Counted from the stretch's first letter, positions 26,101-35,053 are shown. The stretch is 64,000 nt of DNA from Methylopila sp. M107 (GCF_000384475.1 NZ_ARWB01000001.1:2460176-2524175); one strand, 5' to 3'. Made by a program: numbers and translations. Notes: a model not told the origin generated them from the letters alone.

Positions 26101-29100
26101 ACCGGGGCTTCGCTCGGCCGCGCATGGGCCTCGGCGCCGGTCGCGCGGCGCTTGGAGGCGATGACGAGATTAGTGGGCGATTCCGCGTCGAAGAGCGGCG
26201 CGACCAGCGCGTCGATCAGGCGGGCGTCCGCGAGGTCGGCGGTCCAGTCCTCGGCCGAGCGGGCGTCGCCGACGGGGAAGTCGGCGGAGACCGAACGCGA
26301 GAACCAGCCGTCCTGCAGGCCGAACACCACGTCGAGGAACGGCGTCGGCGCTAGCGCCGCGAGCGCGAGACGCCCGCCGTCCGACAGCCGCGCCGCGAGG
26401 CGGCGCACCGCCTCCGGGCTTGCGGTCGAGGCGCCCCAGGCGAGCGAGCCGACGATCAGGTCGACGGCCTCGCCGCTCGCCTCGGTCGCCGGGTCGAACT
26501 GCTCGACCTTGATGTTGGGCAGGCTCGCGAAGGCGAAGCGCAGGCGCTCCGCCGCGGTCGCGTCCGGATCGGTGACGGTGAGCGTCACGCGCGGGTCGGC
26601 CGCCAGCCGCGACAGCCCGCGGGTCAACCCGCCGGAGCCCGCCGCGATCTCGAGAATGCGGATCGGCCGATCGGCGGGCGCGGCCGCCACATAGTCGGAG
26701 ACGAGCGCCGCCAGCGCTTCGGCGGCGCGCGCCGTCAGCGGCGCGCCGCCGCCGGCATGCGCGATGGTCGAGGAGCCGTAGACCTTTTCGCGCGGGCCGT
26801 CCTTCAGGATGGTCGGCAGCAGCGAGGACGCGCGGGAGGCGAGCACGACTTCCGCGCCGCGCTCCGGATGGTCGGCGAGCACGGTGCGGATGATGACGTC
26901 GGTCGACGGCAGGCCGGTCGAGGCCGCGAGCGTCCAGGTCTCGCCCGCAAGGCTCGCATGACCGCGTTCCTCGAGCAGGCCGAGCAGCCGGTTCGCGATC
27001 GGAAGCGAAGCTTCCGCGAGCTTGCCCTTCTTGACCAGCGCGGCGACGGAGCCCTCGCGCTTGCGTCCAAACAGCTTGGTCAGCGCCTGATGGGCGGCCG
27101 CGACCGCGAAGGCCTCGAGCATAAGGTCGGCTTCGGGCCGCTCGTCCTCGTCCGATCCGATCAGGCCGAGCGCCTCGGCGCGGGCCTTGAGGTCGACGCC
27201 TGAGTCGGCGTCGCCTGCGTCGAGCGCCGGCGCGATCAGCGCGGGCGCGACGTGATAGGCGAGCCGGTCGAGCGGGGTGCGGCGCGCCAGCGTCACGGCG
27301 CGGAAGCGCGCGTCGGCGAGTTCCGCCACCACGCCGCCGTCGGCGTCGAGGAACGTGAATGTCGCGTCGATCGAGCGCGGGCTGAAGCGGCGGATCACCA
27401 CCTCGGCGCCGATCAGCGTCTCGCCGGGCTTGTAGAGACGGAGCTGCCCGAAGCGCATCGGCAGGTAGGTCACGTCCGGCCGGTCGCCATGCTCGCCGAA
27501 CAGCGTGATCAACGAATGGAAGCAGGCGTCGAAATCGGCCGGGTGCAGGCCGTAGCGCTCGTCGCGCGCGCCCTTGCGGTCCTCGACCGGCTTCAGCCGG
27601 ACGGACAGGCGCGACAGGCCGAAGCGCTTCACTTCCGCGACGCACTGGAAGGCCGGGCCGAAGTCGAGGCCGTGCTCGAGCGTCCGCGCATAGAGCGCCT
27701 TGCCCTCGAACAGCTCGGGCTCGCCTACGCCCGGCTTGGGCACGAAGACCTGCGTGGTCGGAGCCTGCGAGATGCGGCCGATGGCGTGCACCACCCAGCC
27801 CTCGTCGCGCAGGCGCGGACGGCTCAGAATCTCGACGGTGCGGCTCTCGGGCGAGACGCGGGTCTTGATCTCGGTCAGGGCGTCGGGATCGAGGGTGAGC
27901 GCGTGCGGAATCTCGAAATCCGCGAGCTCGACCATGTCCTGCTTCAGCCAGCCGCGGCCGGCCGCGAGCGCCATTTCGGCGAGCGCGGCGCCCGGCACGA
28001 CGACGCGGCCGCCGACCTTGTGGTCGGCGATCAGCGGCGACAGCGCCGGATCGAGGTGGATGGTCCACTCATCCATGTCGGGGCGCAGCCGCGCGCCGAT
28101 CAGCGGATGAACGTCGTAGCCGCGATAGAAGCCGGCCTGCTCGGCCGTGGCGGTGACGGCGAAACGGCTCTCCTGCCACGGATAGGTCGGCAGCCGGACA
28201 GCCGGGCCCGTGAGCCTGCCGAAGGCGAGGTCGCGGTCGACCTTGCCGCCCTTCGCGACGACGCGCGAGAGCGTGCGGCGGATCGTGTCGTGCTCGGCCG
28301 CGCCATGGTCGTCGCAGGAGACGACGCCGCCGGTGACTTCCGCCGAGGCGAGGCCGTCGGCCAGATAGGTCTGCAGCACGGGCCGCGGGCCGATCTCGAC
28401 GAACACGCGCGCGCCGGCCTTGATGGCGCTGGCGGCCGCGGCCGCGAAGGCGACCGGCTGGCGGACGTTCGCCCACCAGTAGTCCGCGCCGAGGTCGGCG
28501 CCCTCGAGCGCCTCGCCCGTGACGCTCGACACGAACGGGCGTTCGGTCGCGCGCGGCTTCAGGCCCCGCAGGTCCTCGAGCAGCGGCTCGCGCACGCCGT
28601 CGATCAGCCCGGTGTGGAACGGATATTCGATGTCGAGCACGCGCACGGGGACGCGCTTGGTGCGGGCGAACTTCGCCAGCGCCTTGATCGCGTCCTCGGG
28701 GCCCGAGACCGTGATCGACCGCTCGCTGTTGACGGCGGCGATCTCGACGCTCGTGAAGCCGCCTTCCTTCAGCAGCTTGCCGGTCTCTTCGGCCGACTGA
28801 AGCACGGCCGCCATCGAGCCCGCCTTCCAGGCGATCTCCTGGTGGACGGAGCGCGAATGGATGACCTCGACGCCTTGGCGCAGCGTGAGCGCGCCGGACG
28901 CGACCGCAGCCGCGACCTCGCCGACCGAATGGCCGAGCACGAAGTCGGGCGTGACGCCGGCGGCGGCCAGCGCCGCCGCCATGCCGACCTGCACCGAGAA
29001 CAGCAGCGGCTGGGCGTATTCGGCGCGCTTCAGGCGCTCCGGCAGGTCGTCGGCGAACATGGCGTCGGCGATCGACCACGGCGCGATCTTGGAGAAATGC

Positions 29101-30806
29101 GCGTCGACCTCGGCGATCTTGTCGCGGAAGGCCGGGTTGGTCTGGTGCAGCTTGCGGCCCATGCCGGCCCACTGCGAGCCGTTGCCCGAGAACGCGAAGG
29201 CGACCGGAACGTCGCGGCCGGCGGCCTGCTCGACTGCGGCGCCCGCCGCTTCCCCGCCCGCCGCGAAGGCCGCGAGGGTCGGTCCCCATGTCGAGGCGTC
29301 GTCGCTCTCCAGCACCAGACGGCGCGGGAGCAGGTCGCGGGTCGCGGCGATGCTGGTCGCGACATGGCGGGCCGAGGCCGCGTCGCGGCCTTCGAGCGTC
29401 GTGGCGTAGGAGGCCGCGAGCGCCGCGAGCGCCTCCTGCGAGCGGGCCGAGAGCGCGAGCACCGGGGTGCGGCCTTCCGCTTCGACGACGCGGGGCGCGG
29501 CCTTGCCGGCGCGGTCCTCGGGCGTCGGGTCGCACAGGATGACGTGCGCGTTGGTGCCGCCGAAGCCGAACGAGTTGACGCCGGCGTAACGCTGGCTGGC
29601 GCCGCGCGGCAGCTTCACCGCCTTGGTCGCGACGTGGAGCTTCAGCTCGTCGAACGGGATGTCGGGGTTGAGCTCGGTGACGTGCAGGCTCGCCGGGAAC
29701 AGGTCGTTCTCGAGCGACAGGTCCGCCTTGAGCAGGCCGACGAGGCCGGAGGCCGGCTCCAGATGGCCGACATTGGTCTTGACCGAGCCGATCGGCAGCG
29801 GACCGACCGTCCGGCGCTTGATGGCGGCGCCGATGGCGTTGGCCTCGGCCGGATCGCCGACGCGCGTGCCGGTGCCGTGCGCCTCGATGAAGGCGAGGCT
29901 GTCGGGGTCGACGCCGGCCTCGACATAGACGCGCTCGAGCAGGCTGAGCTGCGCTTCCGGAGAGGGGAGCGACATGCCGACCGTGCGGCCGTCCGAATTG
30001 ACGCCGGAGGCCGCGATCATGGCCCGCATCGGGCGACGCGCCGCGCGGGCGAGATCGGCGCGCTCGATGACGATCGCGACGCCGCCCTCGGAGCGGACAT
30101 ACCCGTCGCCATTGGCGTCGAAGGCGTGGCAGCGGCCGCGCGGCGACAGCATCGTGGCCTGCGCGAAAGAGATGAACGGATAGGGGCTCGCCAGGATCGA
30201 AACGCCGACCACGACGGCGCGCTCGATGCGCCCCGAACGGATCGCCGCGACCGCCTCGTTGAGGGCGACGAGCGAGGACGAGCAGGCGGTGTCGACCGTG
30301 AAGCTCGGACCGTGGAAATCGTAAATGTACGAAATACGATTTGATACGATCGAGAGCGTATTTCCGGTCGCGAAATAGGCGTCGGCCGAGCTCGGGTCGA
30401 AAATGATGCGGTTGCCGTAGTCGAGCGACGACGCGCCGACATACACGCCGGTCTCGCTGCCGGCGATCGAGGAGGGCGGAATGCCTGCGTCCTCGAGCGC
30501 TTCCCAGACGAGCTTCAGCGCCATGCGCTGCTGCGGGTCCATCTGCTCGGCCTCGCGGGGCGAGACGCCGAAGGCGGCCGGATCGAAGCCGAAGACGTCG
30601 TCGAGGACGCCCGCCGCGAAGGTGTAGCTCTTGCCAGGCTCACCCTTGCGCGGATGCAGATAACGCGCGTGGGACCAACGATCTTCGCCGATTTCCGTGA
30701 CGGCGCAGCGACCCTCTTCGAGCAGCTTCCAGAAGGATTCCACGCTGTTCGCGCCCGGCAGCCTGCAGGCCCGCCCGACGATCGCAAGTCCGGTCTGTTT
30801 CGTCAT
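23190..30806 (-). CDS. Highly reducing type I polyketide synthase, single module
   Basis: A 2538-residue megasynthase. In order: KS (about 5-430; Cys in DTACSSS near 174, HGTGT near 309, KTNVGH near 346); AT (540-830; GHSVGE near 625, YPFH suggesting malonyl-CoA); DH (905-1180; HKVGGRVVVP near 929, Asp in HPADFDACFH); C-methyltransferase-like (1350-1550; LEIAAGSGG near 1389); a structural region; ER (1840-2130; HGGAGGIG near 1937); KR (2140-2330; GGLGGFG, Tyr in NYVAAN near 2282); and one ACP (LGMDSLM, Ser near 2446). There is no thioesterase or reductase. All key residues seen are intact, so it should act iteratively and fully reduce its chain. The start MTKQTG is preferred over MFGLM four codons earlier. 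Confidence 0.95.
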   Translation of the reverse strand: MTKQTGLAIVGRACRLPGANSVESFWKLLEEGRCAVTEIGEDRWSHARYLHPRKGEPGKSYTFAAGVLDDVFGFDPAAFGVSPREAEQMDPQQRMALKLVWEALEDAGIPPSSIAGSETGVYVGASSLDYGNRIIFDPSSADAYFATGNTLSIVSNRISYIYDFHGPSFTVDTACSSSLVALNEAVAAIRSGRIERAVVVGVSILASPYPFISFAQATMLSPRGRCHAFDANGDGYVRSEGGVAIVIERADLARAARRPMRAMIAASGVNSDGRTVGMSLPSPEAQLSLLERVYVEAGVDPDSLAFIEAHGTGTRVGDPAEANAIGAAIKRRTVGPLPIGSVKTNVGHLEPASGLVGLLKADLSLENDLFPASLHVTELNPDIPFDELKLHVATKAVKLPRGASQRYAGVNSFGFGGTNAHVILCDPTPEDRAGKAAPRVVEAEGRTPVLALSARSQEALAALAASYATTLEGRDAASARHVATSIAATRDLLPRRLVLESDDASTWGPTLAAFAAGGEAAGAAVEQAAGRDVPVAFAFSGNGSQWAGMGRKLHQTNPAFRDKIAEVDAHFSKIAPWSIADAMFADDLPERLKRAEYAQPLLFSVQVGMAAALAAAGVTPDFVLGHSVGEVAAAVASGALTLRQGVEVIHSRSVHQEIAWKAGSMAAVLQSAEETGKLLKEGGFTSVEIAAVNSERSITVSGPEDAIKALAKFARTKRVPVRVLDIEYPFHTGLIDGVREPLLEDLRGLKPRATERPFVSSVTGEALEGADLGADYWWANVRQPVAFAAAAASAIKAGARVFVEIGPRPVLQTYLADGLASAEVTGGVVSCDDHGAAEHDTIRRTLSRVVAKGGKVDRDLAFGRLTGPAVRLPTYPWQESRFAVTATAEQAGFYRGYDVHPLIGARLRPDMDEWTIHLDPALSPLIADHKVGGRVVVPGAALAEMALAAGRGWLKQDMVELADFEIPHALTLDPDALTEIKTRVSPESRTVEILSRPRLRDEGWVVHAIGRISQAPTTQVFVPKPGVGEPELFEGKALYARTLEHGLDFGPAFQCVAEVKRFGLSRLSVRLKPVEDRKGARDERYGLHPADFDACFHSLITLFGEHGDRPDVTYLPMRFGQLRLYKPGETLIGAEVVIRRFSPRSIDATFTFLDADGGVVAELADARFRAVTLARRTPLDRLAYHVAPALIAPALDAGDADSGVDLKARAEALGLIGSDEDERPEADLMLEAFAVAAAHQALTKLFGRKREGSVAALVKKGKLAEASLPIANRLLGLLEERGHASLAGETWTLAASTGLPSTDVIIRTVLADHPERGAEVVLASRASSLLPTILKDGPREKVYGSSTIAHAGGGAPLTARAAEALAALVSDYVAAAPADRPIRILEIAAGSGGLTRGLSRLAADPRVTLTVTDPDATAAERLRFAFASLPNIKVEQFDPATEASGEAVDLIVGSLAWGASTASPEAVRRLAARLSDGGRLALAALAPTPFLDVVFGLQDGWFSRSVSADFPVGDARSAEDWTADLADARLIDALVAPLFDAESPTNLVIASKRRATGAEAHARPSEAPVLLIGETAVSPLAKAIAAALESEGRRVQARPDGFAQQAKAGATSNGHANGNGHAAGAWGAVVDLGLPPAPKGASEPTADIVVTLDAAEVAGSVAVTERAGKLLGLTRAAQAAGARLWVVAPGSLAGALGQDRDRLDNAAIGGYLRVVRNEFRGTDIRLIDVDAALAAKTAAAAVASEIDAPRADIEIAIGPEGVSAPRLRPGLPEVAAAKTATGAKAPRVAALESNEGGLDDLGWRAAPARAPGKGEVAVDVSAVGLNFRDVMWALGLLPEEALEDGFSGPGLGIECAGVVSAVGEGVRDLKVGDRVSAFASGSFASRVVTSELAVAKLPDSISFEEGATIPVCFLTSYYALVELARVRRGEWVLIHGGAGGIGLSALQIALWKGCKVIATAGSDEKRDLLRALGATHVLSSRNLDFVDETKRLTGGQGVDVVLNSLFGEAMERSLQTLKPYGRFLELGKRDYYANSRLGLRPFRRNIAYFGIDTDQLFIHRRDLGKRLFTDVLKQFGKGVFAPLPYRVFEAGEIRDAFRLMQQSGHIGKVVVRPLDPAKLPAAEPAAWTPAEGVHVMVGGLGGFGLATAEWLVAKGATKLALIGRSGAKSAAAKEGVKRLEAAGATVKVFACDAADEKALDKALKETRNELGPIGGAWHVAMVLHDALLANLDEATFEVALRPKIDGAAALEKLTRDDKLGDFVVYSSATTVIGNPGQANYVAANSWLEGLVRKRRASGKAGLAIAWGALGDVGYLARTGEVKEKIQKRLGYATLSGAEALEGLGRVLAQRDMRLVTGVVTIAPIDWGGARRDLAYLSSPTFTQVLADAEMGPQDTGEQIDLGALIRGKDAREARDIVAEVLTGEVARILKLPAKEISPQRPLAELGMDSLMGLELRMSVERRFDIELPLVAIGDSTTLLTIAQSIVSRIHEPDAGADSGAVNAELASRHISDELGEEELAEFGEAVEARRLSMGRANA

Positions 30807-30979
30807 GAGCCCGAACATACTCCCGGCATAAGGGCGCCGACGGCTGCGTCGGCCGCCTGACACGGCGACCCCCACTGCGCAGCAAGAACCGTCAACTCAA
30901 TAGCTGTCATTCACCCGGACTCCGGGACGTTCGCCCGGACGGAGCCGGACAGGACGACGTTGCGTGGGGGCTCGGTCCG

Positions 30980-31008
30980 TCTATCAGAGCTTTGGGTTGG
31001 GCTGTCAA
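30980..31008 (-). promoter_or_regulatory. Candidate promoter of the PKS operon
   Basis: On the minus strand, a perfect TTGACA (31003-31008) is followed at 17-base spacing by GATAGA (30980-30985), giving a leader of about 165 bases. The -10 is weak. The 317-base gap between the PKS and the phasin-like gene otherwise holds a strong GC hairpin (31009-31036) and no gene. Confidence 0.4.
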
Positions 31009-31036
31009 GCGCGGCCCGGACGCGGTCCGGCCGCGC
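31009..31036. terminator. GC-rich hairpin between the phasin-like gene and the PKS
   Basis: GCGCGGC-CGGAC and GTCCG-GCCGCGC pair with one bulged C. It could end the phasin-like transcript (minus strand), but no T-tract follows. Confidence 0.3.
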
Positions 31037-31123
31037 GACGGGGACCCCGAAGCGGCCGGAACCAGCCAGGAGAACCCATCTCCAGATACCGCTTTCTCGC
31101 TCGACGACCCGGCCGGCGGCGCC

Positions 31124-31468
31124 TCAGCGCGACAGGCGCCTGGCGTTCGCCCTGAGCTTGCGCGCAGCCGGCTTCAGCGCCGCCTCGCCGGCCGACACCA
31201 TGATGTGGCCGGCCGCGACCGGGCTCGGCGCCAGCGCAAGGCCGGCGAGCGCGCGGCTCGCCGCGAAGCCGCCTTCCATCACGGCCGACATCTTCTCGCT
31301 GACCATCCGCTCGGCTTCTTGAACGCCCGCGAAGGACGGCTGTCCGGCCATCTGGGCGAGACGGGTCGCGACCACGAATCCGGCCGAAGGCGCCAGGGCG
31401 GCGAAACCGCCCGCGAAGGCGGCCTGCCGGCGCCAAAGGTCCAGCAACTCGAAAAACTCGCCGGTCAT
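31124..31468 (-). CDS. Phasin-like small helical protein
   Basis: A 114-residue, mainly helical amphipathic protein. EAERMVSEKMSAVMEGGFAASRAL resembles phasin family helices (quoted here as ERMVSEKMSAVMEGG and AASRAL). The tail is basic (KPAARKLRANARRLSR). An excellent ribosome site, GAGGAGACCTCA, precedes MTGEFFELLDLW and fixes the start against longer frames. Phasins coat polyhydroxyalkanoate granules, but this assignment is tentative because no granule genes are nearby. It is upstream of the PKS on the same strand but probably a separate unit. Confidence 0.6.
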   Translation of the reverse strand: MTGEFFELLDLWRRQAAFAGGFAALAPSAGFVVATRLAQMAGQPSFAGVQEAERMVSEKMSAVMEGGFAASRALAGLALAPSPVAAGHIMVSAGEAALKPAARKLRANARRLSR

Positions 31469-31578
31469 TGAGGTCTCCTCGGCCCCGCATCCGCGACGGA
31501 CGCGATCGAAGGAGCCGTATTCGGCAGACGGGCACAGGACTACCGCGCGCGCCATCGGACCTTCGTCTGGCATACCTA

Positions 31579-31597
31579 ATGTTGCGCTGCAGCATTG
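31579..31597. promoter_or_regulatory. Dyad between divergent phasin-like and DMT genes
   Basis: AATGTTGC and GCAGCATT are near-perfect inverted halves (7 of 8) around three bases. TGC...GCA dyads are reported for phasin repressors of the PhaR type, so this could be such a site, but support is weak. Confidence 0.25.
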
Positions 31598-31728
31598 TCA
31601 GCGGTCGTTAAGGTCGCAGGGACGTCGCTTGCGCCGCCCGAACGCCGGTCTTGCGGCTGTGACGGTTGACCCTTGCGTGCACGAACTGCGATAGCCGCCG
31701 CCCGCTCTTCAACCCCGTGGGGCTTTGC

Positions 31729-32664
31729 ATGGCCGCGCACATCGAGAGGCTCGGCCGTCTGCTCTACGACCGGCCCTATGTGCTGCTCTCGCTGACCTCG
31801 CTGTTCTGGGCCGGCAATATCGTGCTGGGGCGGTTCGTCGCCGGCAAGGTCCCGCCGGTCGGCCTGGCGTGGGTGCGCTGGGCGGGCTCGTTCGCTCTGC
31901 TGATCGGCTTCGCCTGGCCGCATATCCGGCGCGAATGGCCGATCATCCGGGCCAATCTCGGCCGGCTCACGGTCATGGCCCTGACCGGGATCGCGATCTA
32001 CAACACGATGGCCTATTGGGGCCTGCAATACACCGAGGCGCTCAACGCGCTGCTGATCCAGTCGACCGGGCCGCTGCTGATCGCGATCTGGTCGCTGGTG
32101 CTGTTCCGGGATCTCGTGACGCCCGCGCAGGCGGCCGGCGTCGTGGTGTCGATGGCGGGCGTCGCGACCATCCTGACGCGCGGCGACGTCTCGGCGCTGG
32201 CGGCGATCCGCTTCAATGTCGGCGATCTGTGGGTGCTGGCCGCGATGGTGGTCTACGCGCTCTATTCGGCGCTGCTGCGCCTGAAGCCGGGGCTGCACTG
32301 GCTGTCGTTCCTGGCCTTCACGGTCGGGCTCGGCGCCGCGATGCTGACGCCGGCGTTCCTCGCGGAAATCGCTTCCGGGCGCCACATGACGCTCGACCTG
32401 ACGACCCTGCTGACGCTCGCCTATGTGGTCGTGTTTCCGTCTACGCTCGCCTACCTGTTCTTCATCCGGGGCGTCGAGCTGATCGGGGCGAACCGCGCGG
32501 GGCCGTTCTTCCACCTGATGCCGGTGTTCGGCGCCCTGCTCGCGATTCTGTTTCTGGGCGAGCGGCCGCAACTGTTCCACGCGATCGGCTTCGCGCTGGT
32601 GCTGGCCGGGGTGTTCGTGGCGGCGCGCAAGGGCAGGACGCCGGCAGCCGGCCCCGCGGCCTGA
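31729..32664 (+). CDS. EamA/DMT family transporter
   Basis: A 311-residue inner-membrane protein with ten predicted helices in two EamA repeats. It opens with LSLTSLFWAGNIVLGRFVAG and closes with FHLMPVFGALLAILFLGERPQ before a final helix, the standard pattern of RhaT/YdcZ-type metabolite exporters. I start at MAAHIERLGRLL because the upstream frame is not hydrophobic and lacks a ribosome site. The substrate is unknown. It converges on the fhs gene across a C-rich hairpin region. Confidence 0.85.
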   Translation: MAAHIERLGRLLYDRPYVLLSLTSLFWAGNIVLGRFVAGKVPPVGLAWVRWAGSFALLIGFAWPHIRREWPIIRANLGRLTVMALTGIAIYNTMAYWGLQYTEALNALLIQSTGPLLIAIWSLVLFRDLVTPAQAAGVVVSMAGVATILTRGDVSALAAIRFNVGDLWVLAAMVVYALYSALLRLKPGLHWLSFLAFTVGLGAAMLTPAFLAEIASGRHMTLDLTTLLTLAYVVVFPSTLAYLFFIRGVELIGANRAGPFFHLMPVFGALLAILFLGERPQLFHAIGFALVLAGVFVAARKGRTPAAGPAA

Positions 32665-32687
32665 GCGGCGACCCCCCTGAAATGGAA

Positions 32688-32775
32688 ACGGGCGGCCGGC
32701 GCCCCCCAGCGCCGCCGCCCGTATCGTCGGCCCCCCGACCGACGAAAATCCAACCGAAGGCCCCCCGACCTCGGT
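32688..32775. other. Three consecutive hairpins with C-rich loops
   Basis: Three stem-loops follow each other: 32688-32722 (ACGGGCGGC/GCCGCCCGT plus inner GGCGC/GCGCC, loop CCCCCA), 32724-32745 (TCGTCGG/CCGACGA, loop CCCCCCGA), and 32753-32775 (ACCGAAGG/CCTCGGT with one bulge, loop CCCCCCGA). Further runs of C lie at 32671-32676 and 32831-32837. The region is between convergent genes, so it may be a compound terminator or a small RNA that exposes C-rich loops. Confidence 0.55.
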
Positions 32776-32842
32776 GAATGGAAGGTAACCGGGCGCGGCG
32801 CTTTAATCGATACGGATGACTACGTATACGCCCCCCCGCGCC

Positions 32843-34516
32843 TCACGCGATGCCGTCGATGGTGCCGTCCGGCAACAGCTTGATGTTCGCGGAGGCCGGC
32901 ACCTTGGGAAGGCCCGGCATCGTCATCAGGTCGCCGCAGATCACCACGATGAAGCCCGCGCCGGCCGAGAGCCGGACCTCGCGGATCGGCAGCGTGTGGC
33001 CGGTCGGCGCGCCGTAGGCGGTCGGGTCGGACGAGAACGAGTTCTGGGTCTTGGCGATGCAGACCGGGAACTTGCCGTAGCCGGCCGCCTCCCACTCCTT
33101 GAGCTGCTTCTTGATCGCCGCCGAGGCCGAAACCTTGTCGGCGCGGTAGAGTTCCTTGGCGATGGTCTCGACCTTCTGCAACAGCGGCAGGTCGTCGGGG
33201 TACAGCACCTTGAAGTCGGCCTTCTGCTCGGCCGCGACCTTCACGACAGTGCGGGCGAGCTCTTCCGCGCCCTTGGCGCCGTCCGCCCAATGCTTGCAGA
33301 GCACGGCCTCGACGCCGAAGTCCTCGCGGCAGGCCGTCTGCAGCGCCTCTATCTCGGCGTCGGTGTCGGCGATGAAGTGGTTGATGCCGACCACGACCGG
33401 CACGCCGAACTTCTTGGTGTTCTCGATATGGCGGCCGAGATTGACGAGGCCGGCCTTCAGCGCCTCGACGTTTTCGCTCTTGAGGTCGTTCTTGGCGACA
33501 CCGCCATGCATCTTGAGCGCGCGCACGGTCGCCACGATGACGATGACGTCGGGGCTGAGGCCGGCATAGCGGCACTTGATGTCCATGAACTTTTCCGCGC
33601 CGAGGTCGGCGCCGAAGCCGGCTTCCGTGACCGTCCAGTCGGCGAGCTTGAGGCCCGTCGTGGTCGCGATCACCGAGTTGCAGCCATGCGCGATGTTCGC
33701 GAACGGGCCGCCGTGGATGAAGGCGGGCGAGCCTTCGATCGACTGCACGAGGTTCGGGCGCAGCGCGTCGCGCAGCAGCACGCCGAGCGAGCCCTGCGCG
33801 TCGACGTCGGAGGCCGTGATCGGCTTCTTGTCGGGCGTGTAGGCCACGACGATGCGGCCGATGCGCTCCTCGAGGTCCTTGAGGTCGTTGGCGAGGCAGA
33901 AGATCGCCATGATCTCGGACGCGACCGTGATGTCGAAGCCGGCCTCGCGGGTGTAGCCGTTGGTCGGCGAGCCGACGCCCGAGATGATGTGGCGCAGCGT
34001 CCGGTCGTTCATGTCGAGCACGCGGCGGAACACGATGCGGCGCGGGTCGATGTTGAGCGGGTTGCCCCAGTAGAGCGAGTTGTCGACCAGCGCGGCCAGC
34101 AGGTTGTTGGCGGAAGTGATGGCGTGGAAGTCGCCGGTGAAGTGCAGGTTGATCTGCTCCATCGGCACGACCTGCGCCTTGCCGCCGCCGGCGGCGCCGC
34201 CCTTCATGCCGAACACCGGCCCGAGCGAAGGCTCGCGCAGGCACATCACGGCGCTCTCGCCGATCGAGTTCAGCGCGTCGCCGAGGCCGACGGTCGTCGT
34301 GGTCTTTCCCTCGCCCGCGGGCGTCGGGCTGATCGCGGTGACGAGAACTAGCTTGGCGCCGGCCTTCTTCGGCAGCTCCGCGATGAAGCGATCGTCCACC
34401 TTGGCGATGTGCTTGCCGTGGAGATGCAGCGCGTCCTCGGGGATGCCGATCTTCTTGGCGATCTCGGCGATGGGCTTGAGCGTCGCGGCGCGGGCGATCT
34501 CGATGTCGGTCGGCAT
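32843..34516 (-). CDS. fhs: Formate-tetrahydrofolate ligase
   Basis: A 557-residue cytosolic enzyme that makes 10-formyl-tetrahydrofolate from formate, THF and ATP. The ATP loop [18 protein letters not shown] lies near residue 65. Family blocks [29 protein letters not shown] and [19 protein letters not shown] are all present. Length matches the family. GGAGGGCCGCCGCC precedes the ATG, and the upstream frame extension of about 140 residues is rejected. In methylotrophs this enzyme links formate to C1 assimilation; here it may also supply purine synthesis. Confidence 0.97.
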   Translation of the reverse strand: MPTDIEIARAATLKPIAEIAKKIGIPEDALHLHGKHIAKVDDRFIAELPKKAGAKLVLVTAISPTPAGEGKTTTTVGLGDALNSIGESAVMCLREPSLGPVFGMKGGAAGGGKAQVVPMEQINLHFTGDFHAITSANNLLAALVDNSLYWGNPLNIDPRRIVFRRVLDMNDRTLRHIISGVGSPTNGYTREAGFDITVASEIMAIFCLANDLKDLEERIGRIVVAYTPDKKPITASDVDAQGSLGVLLRDALRPNLVQSIEGSPAFIHGGPFANIAHGCNSVIATTTGLKLADWTVTEAGFGADLGAEKFMDIKCRYAGLSPDVIVIVATVRALKMHGGVAKNDLKSENVEALKAGLVNLGRHIENTKKFGVPVVVGINHFIADTDAEIEALQTACREDFGVEAVLCKHWADGAKGAEELARTVVKVAAEQKADFKVLYPDDLPLLQKVETIAKELYRADKVSASAAIKKQLKEWEAAGYGKFPVCIAKTQNSFSSDPTAYGAPTGHTLPIREVRLSAGAGFIVVICGDLMTMPGLPKVPASANIKLLPDGTIDGIA

Positions 34517-34613
34517 GGCGGCGGCCCTCCGGCAGGGGATGGATTTTCTTGGCACCGAAGTCGGCGCGGGGCTGTCGTTTTGGCCCGCCGATGACGGATC
34601 AGCAACCGAAAGA

Positions 34614-34631
34614 GCGGGCTCCGGAGCCCGC
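34614..34631 (-). terminator. Palindromic terminator upstream of fhs
   Basis: GCGGGCTCCGGAGCCCGC is a perfect 18-bp palindrome. On the minus strand it is followed by TCTTTC, which suits the end of the small membrane-protein transcript. Confidence 0.5.
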
Positions 34632-34808
34632 CCGAGACGAAGGTATGAGCGCGCCAAGGCCCGACGGAACGCGGCCGGCGGCGCCGTGGAAGCGGCTCGA
34701 AGCGGGGCGTCGGCCGGAATTCTTGGCGCTCGATCACCATGACGGCGGCGGGCGTCGCCGCAAGCGTCGAATTCAATCAGGAAGGGGCGGCGAGGCGGGT
34801 TCGGCGGC

Positions 34809-34964
34809 TCAGAGCGCGCCGATCGCGCGCATCGCGAGCTCGGCCGCATAGACGAGCGCGCTGTCGAAGCTTGCGAGGACGAGCGCGACCAGCGGCAGCG
34901 CCGTAAGGCCGGCCGCCGCGCGGGGGCCACGAAACGTCTTGGTGACAGCGTAGCCGGAGATCAT
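34809..34964 (-). CDS. Small hydrophobic protein (51 residues)
   Basis: A short frame beginning MISGYAVTK behind AAAGGCGG. It encodes one membrane helix ([25 protein letters not shown]) and is too short for family recognition (core [14 protein letters not shown]). It lies between the pilus-associated CpaC-like gene and fhs, on their strand. It may belong with the pilus region, but this is a guess. Confidence 0.45.
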   Translation of the reverse strand: MISGYAVTKTFRGPRAAAGLTALPLVALVLASFDSALVYAAELAMRAIGAL

Positions 34965-35053
34965 GTCGGCCGCCTTTCGAGGGTCGCGCGGCAATCGCGC
35001 GACCGACAGAATTGCAGCGGAGCCGTTAACGCGCCGTGAGCGGCGCCGGCGGA

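Noticed and set aside
22890-30344. Very long plus-strand frames (about 1150 and 1030 codons) opposite the PKS operon
   Set aside because: They are Arg/Ala/Gly/Asp-rich with no domains and mirror the high-GC codon pattern of the real minus-strand genes, which carry intact catalytic motifs.
31576-32580. A 334-codon minus-strand frame over the DMT transporter gene
   Set aside because: It is rich in Arg, Gln and His with no hydrophobic or domain pattern, while the plus-strand reading is a clear ten-helix EamA protein.
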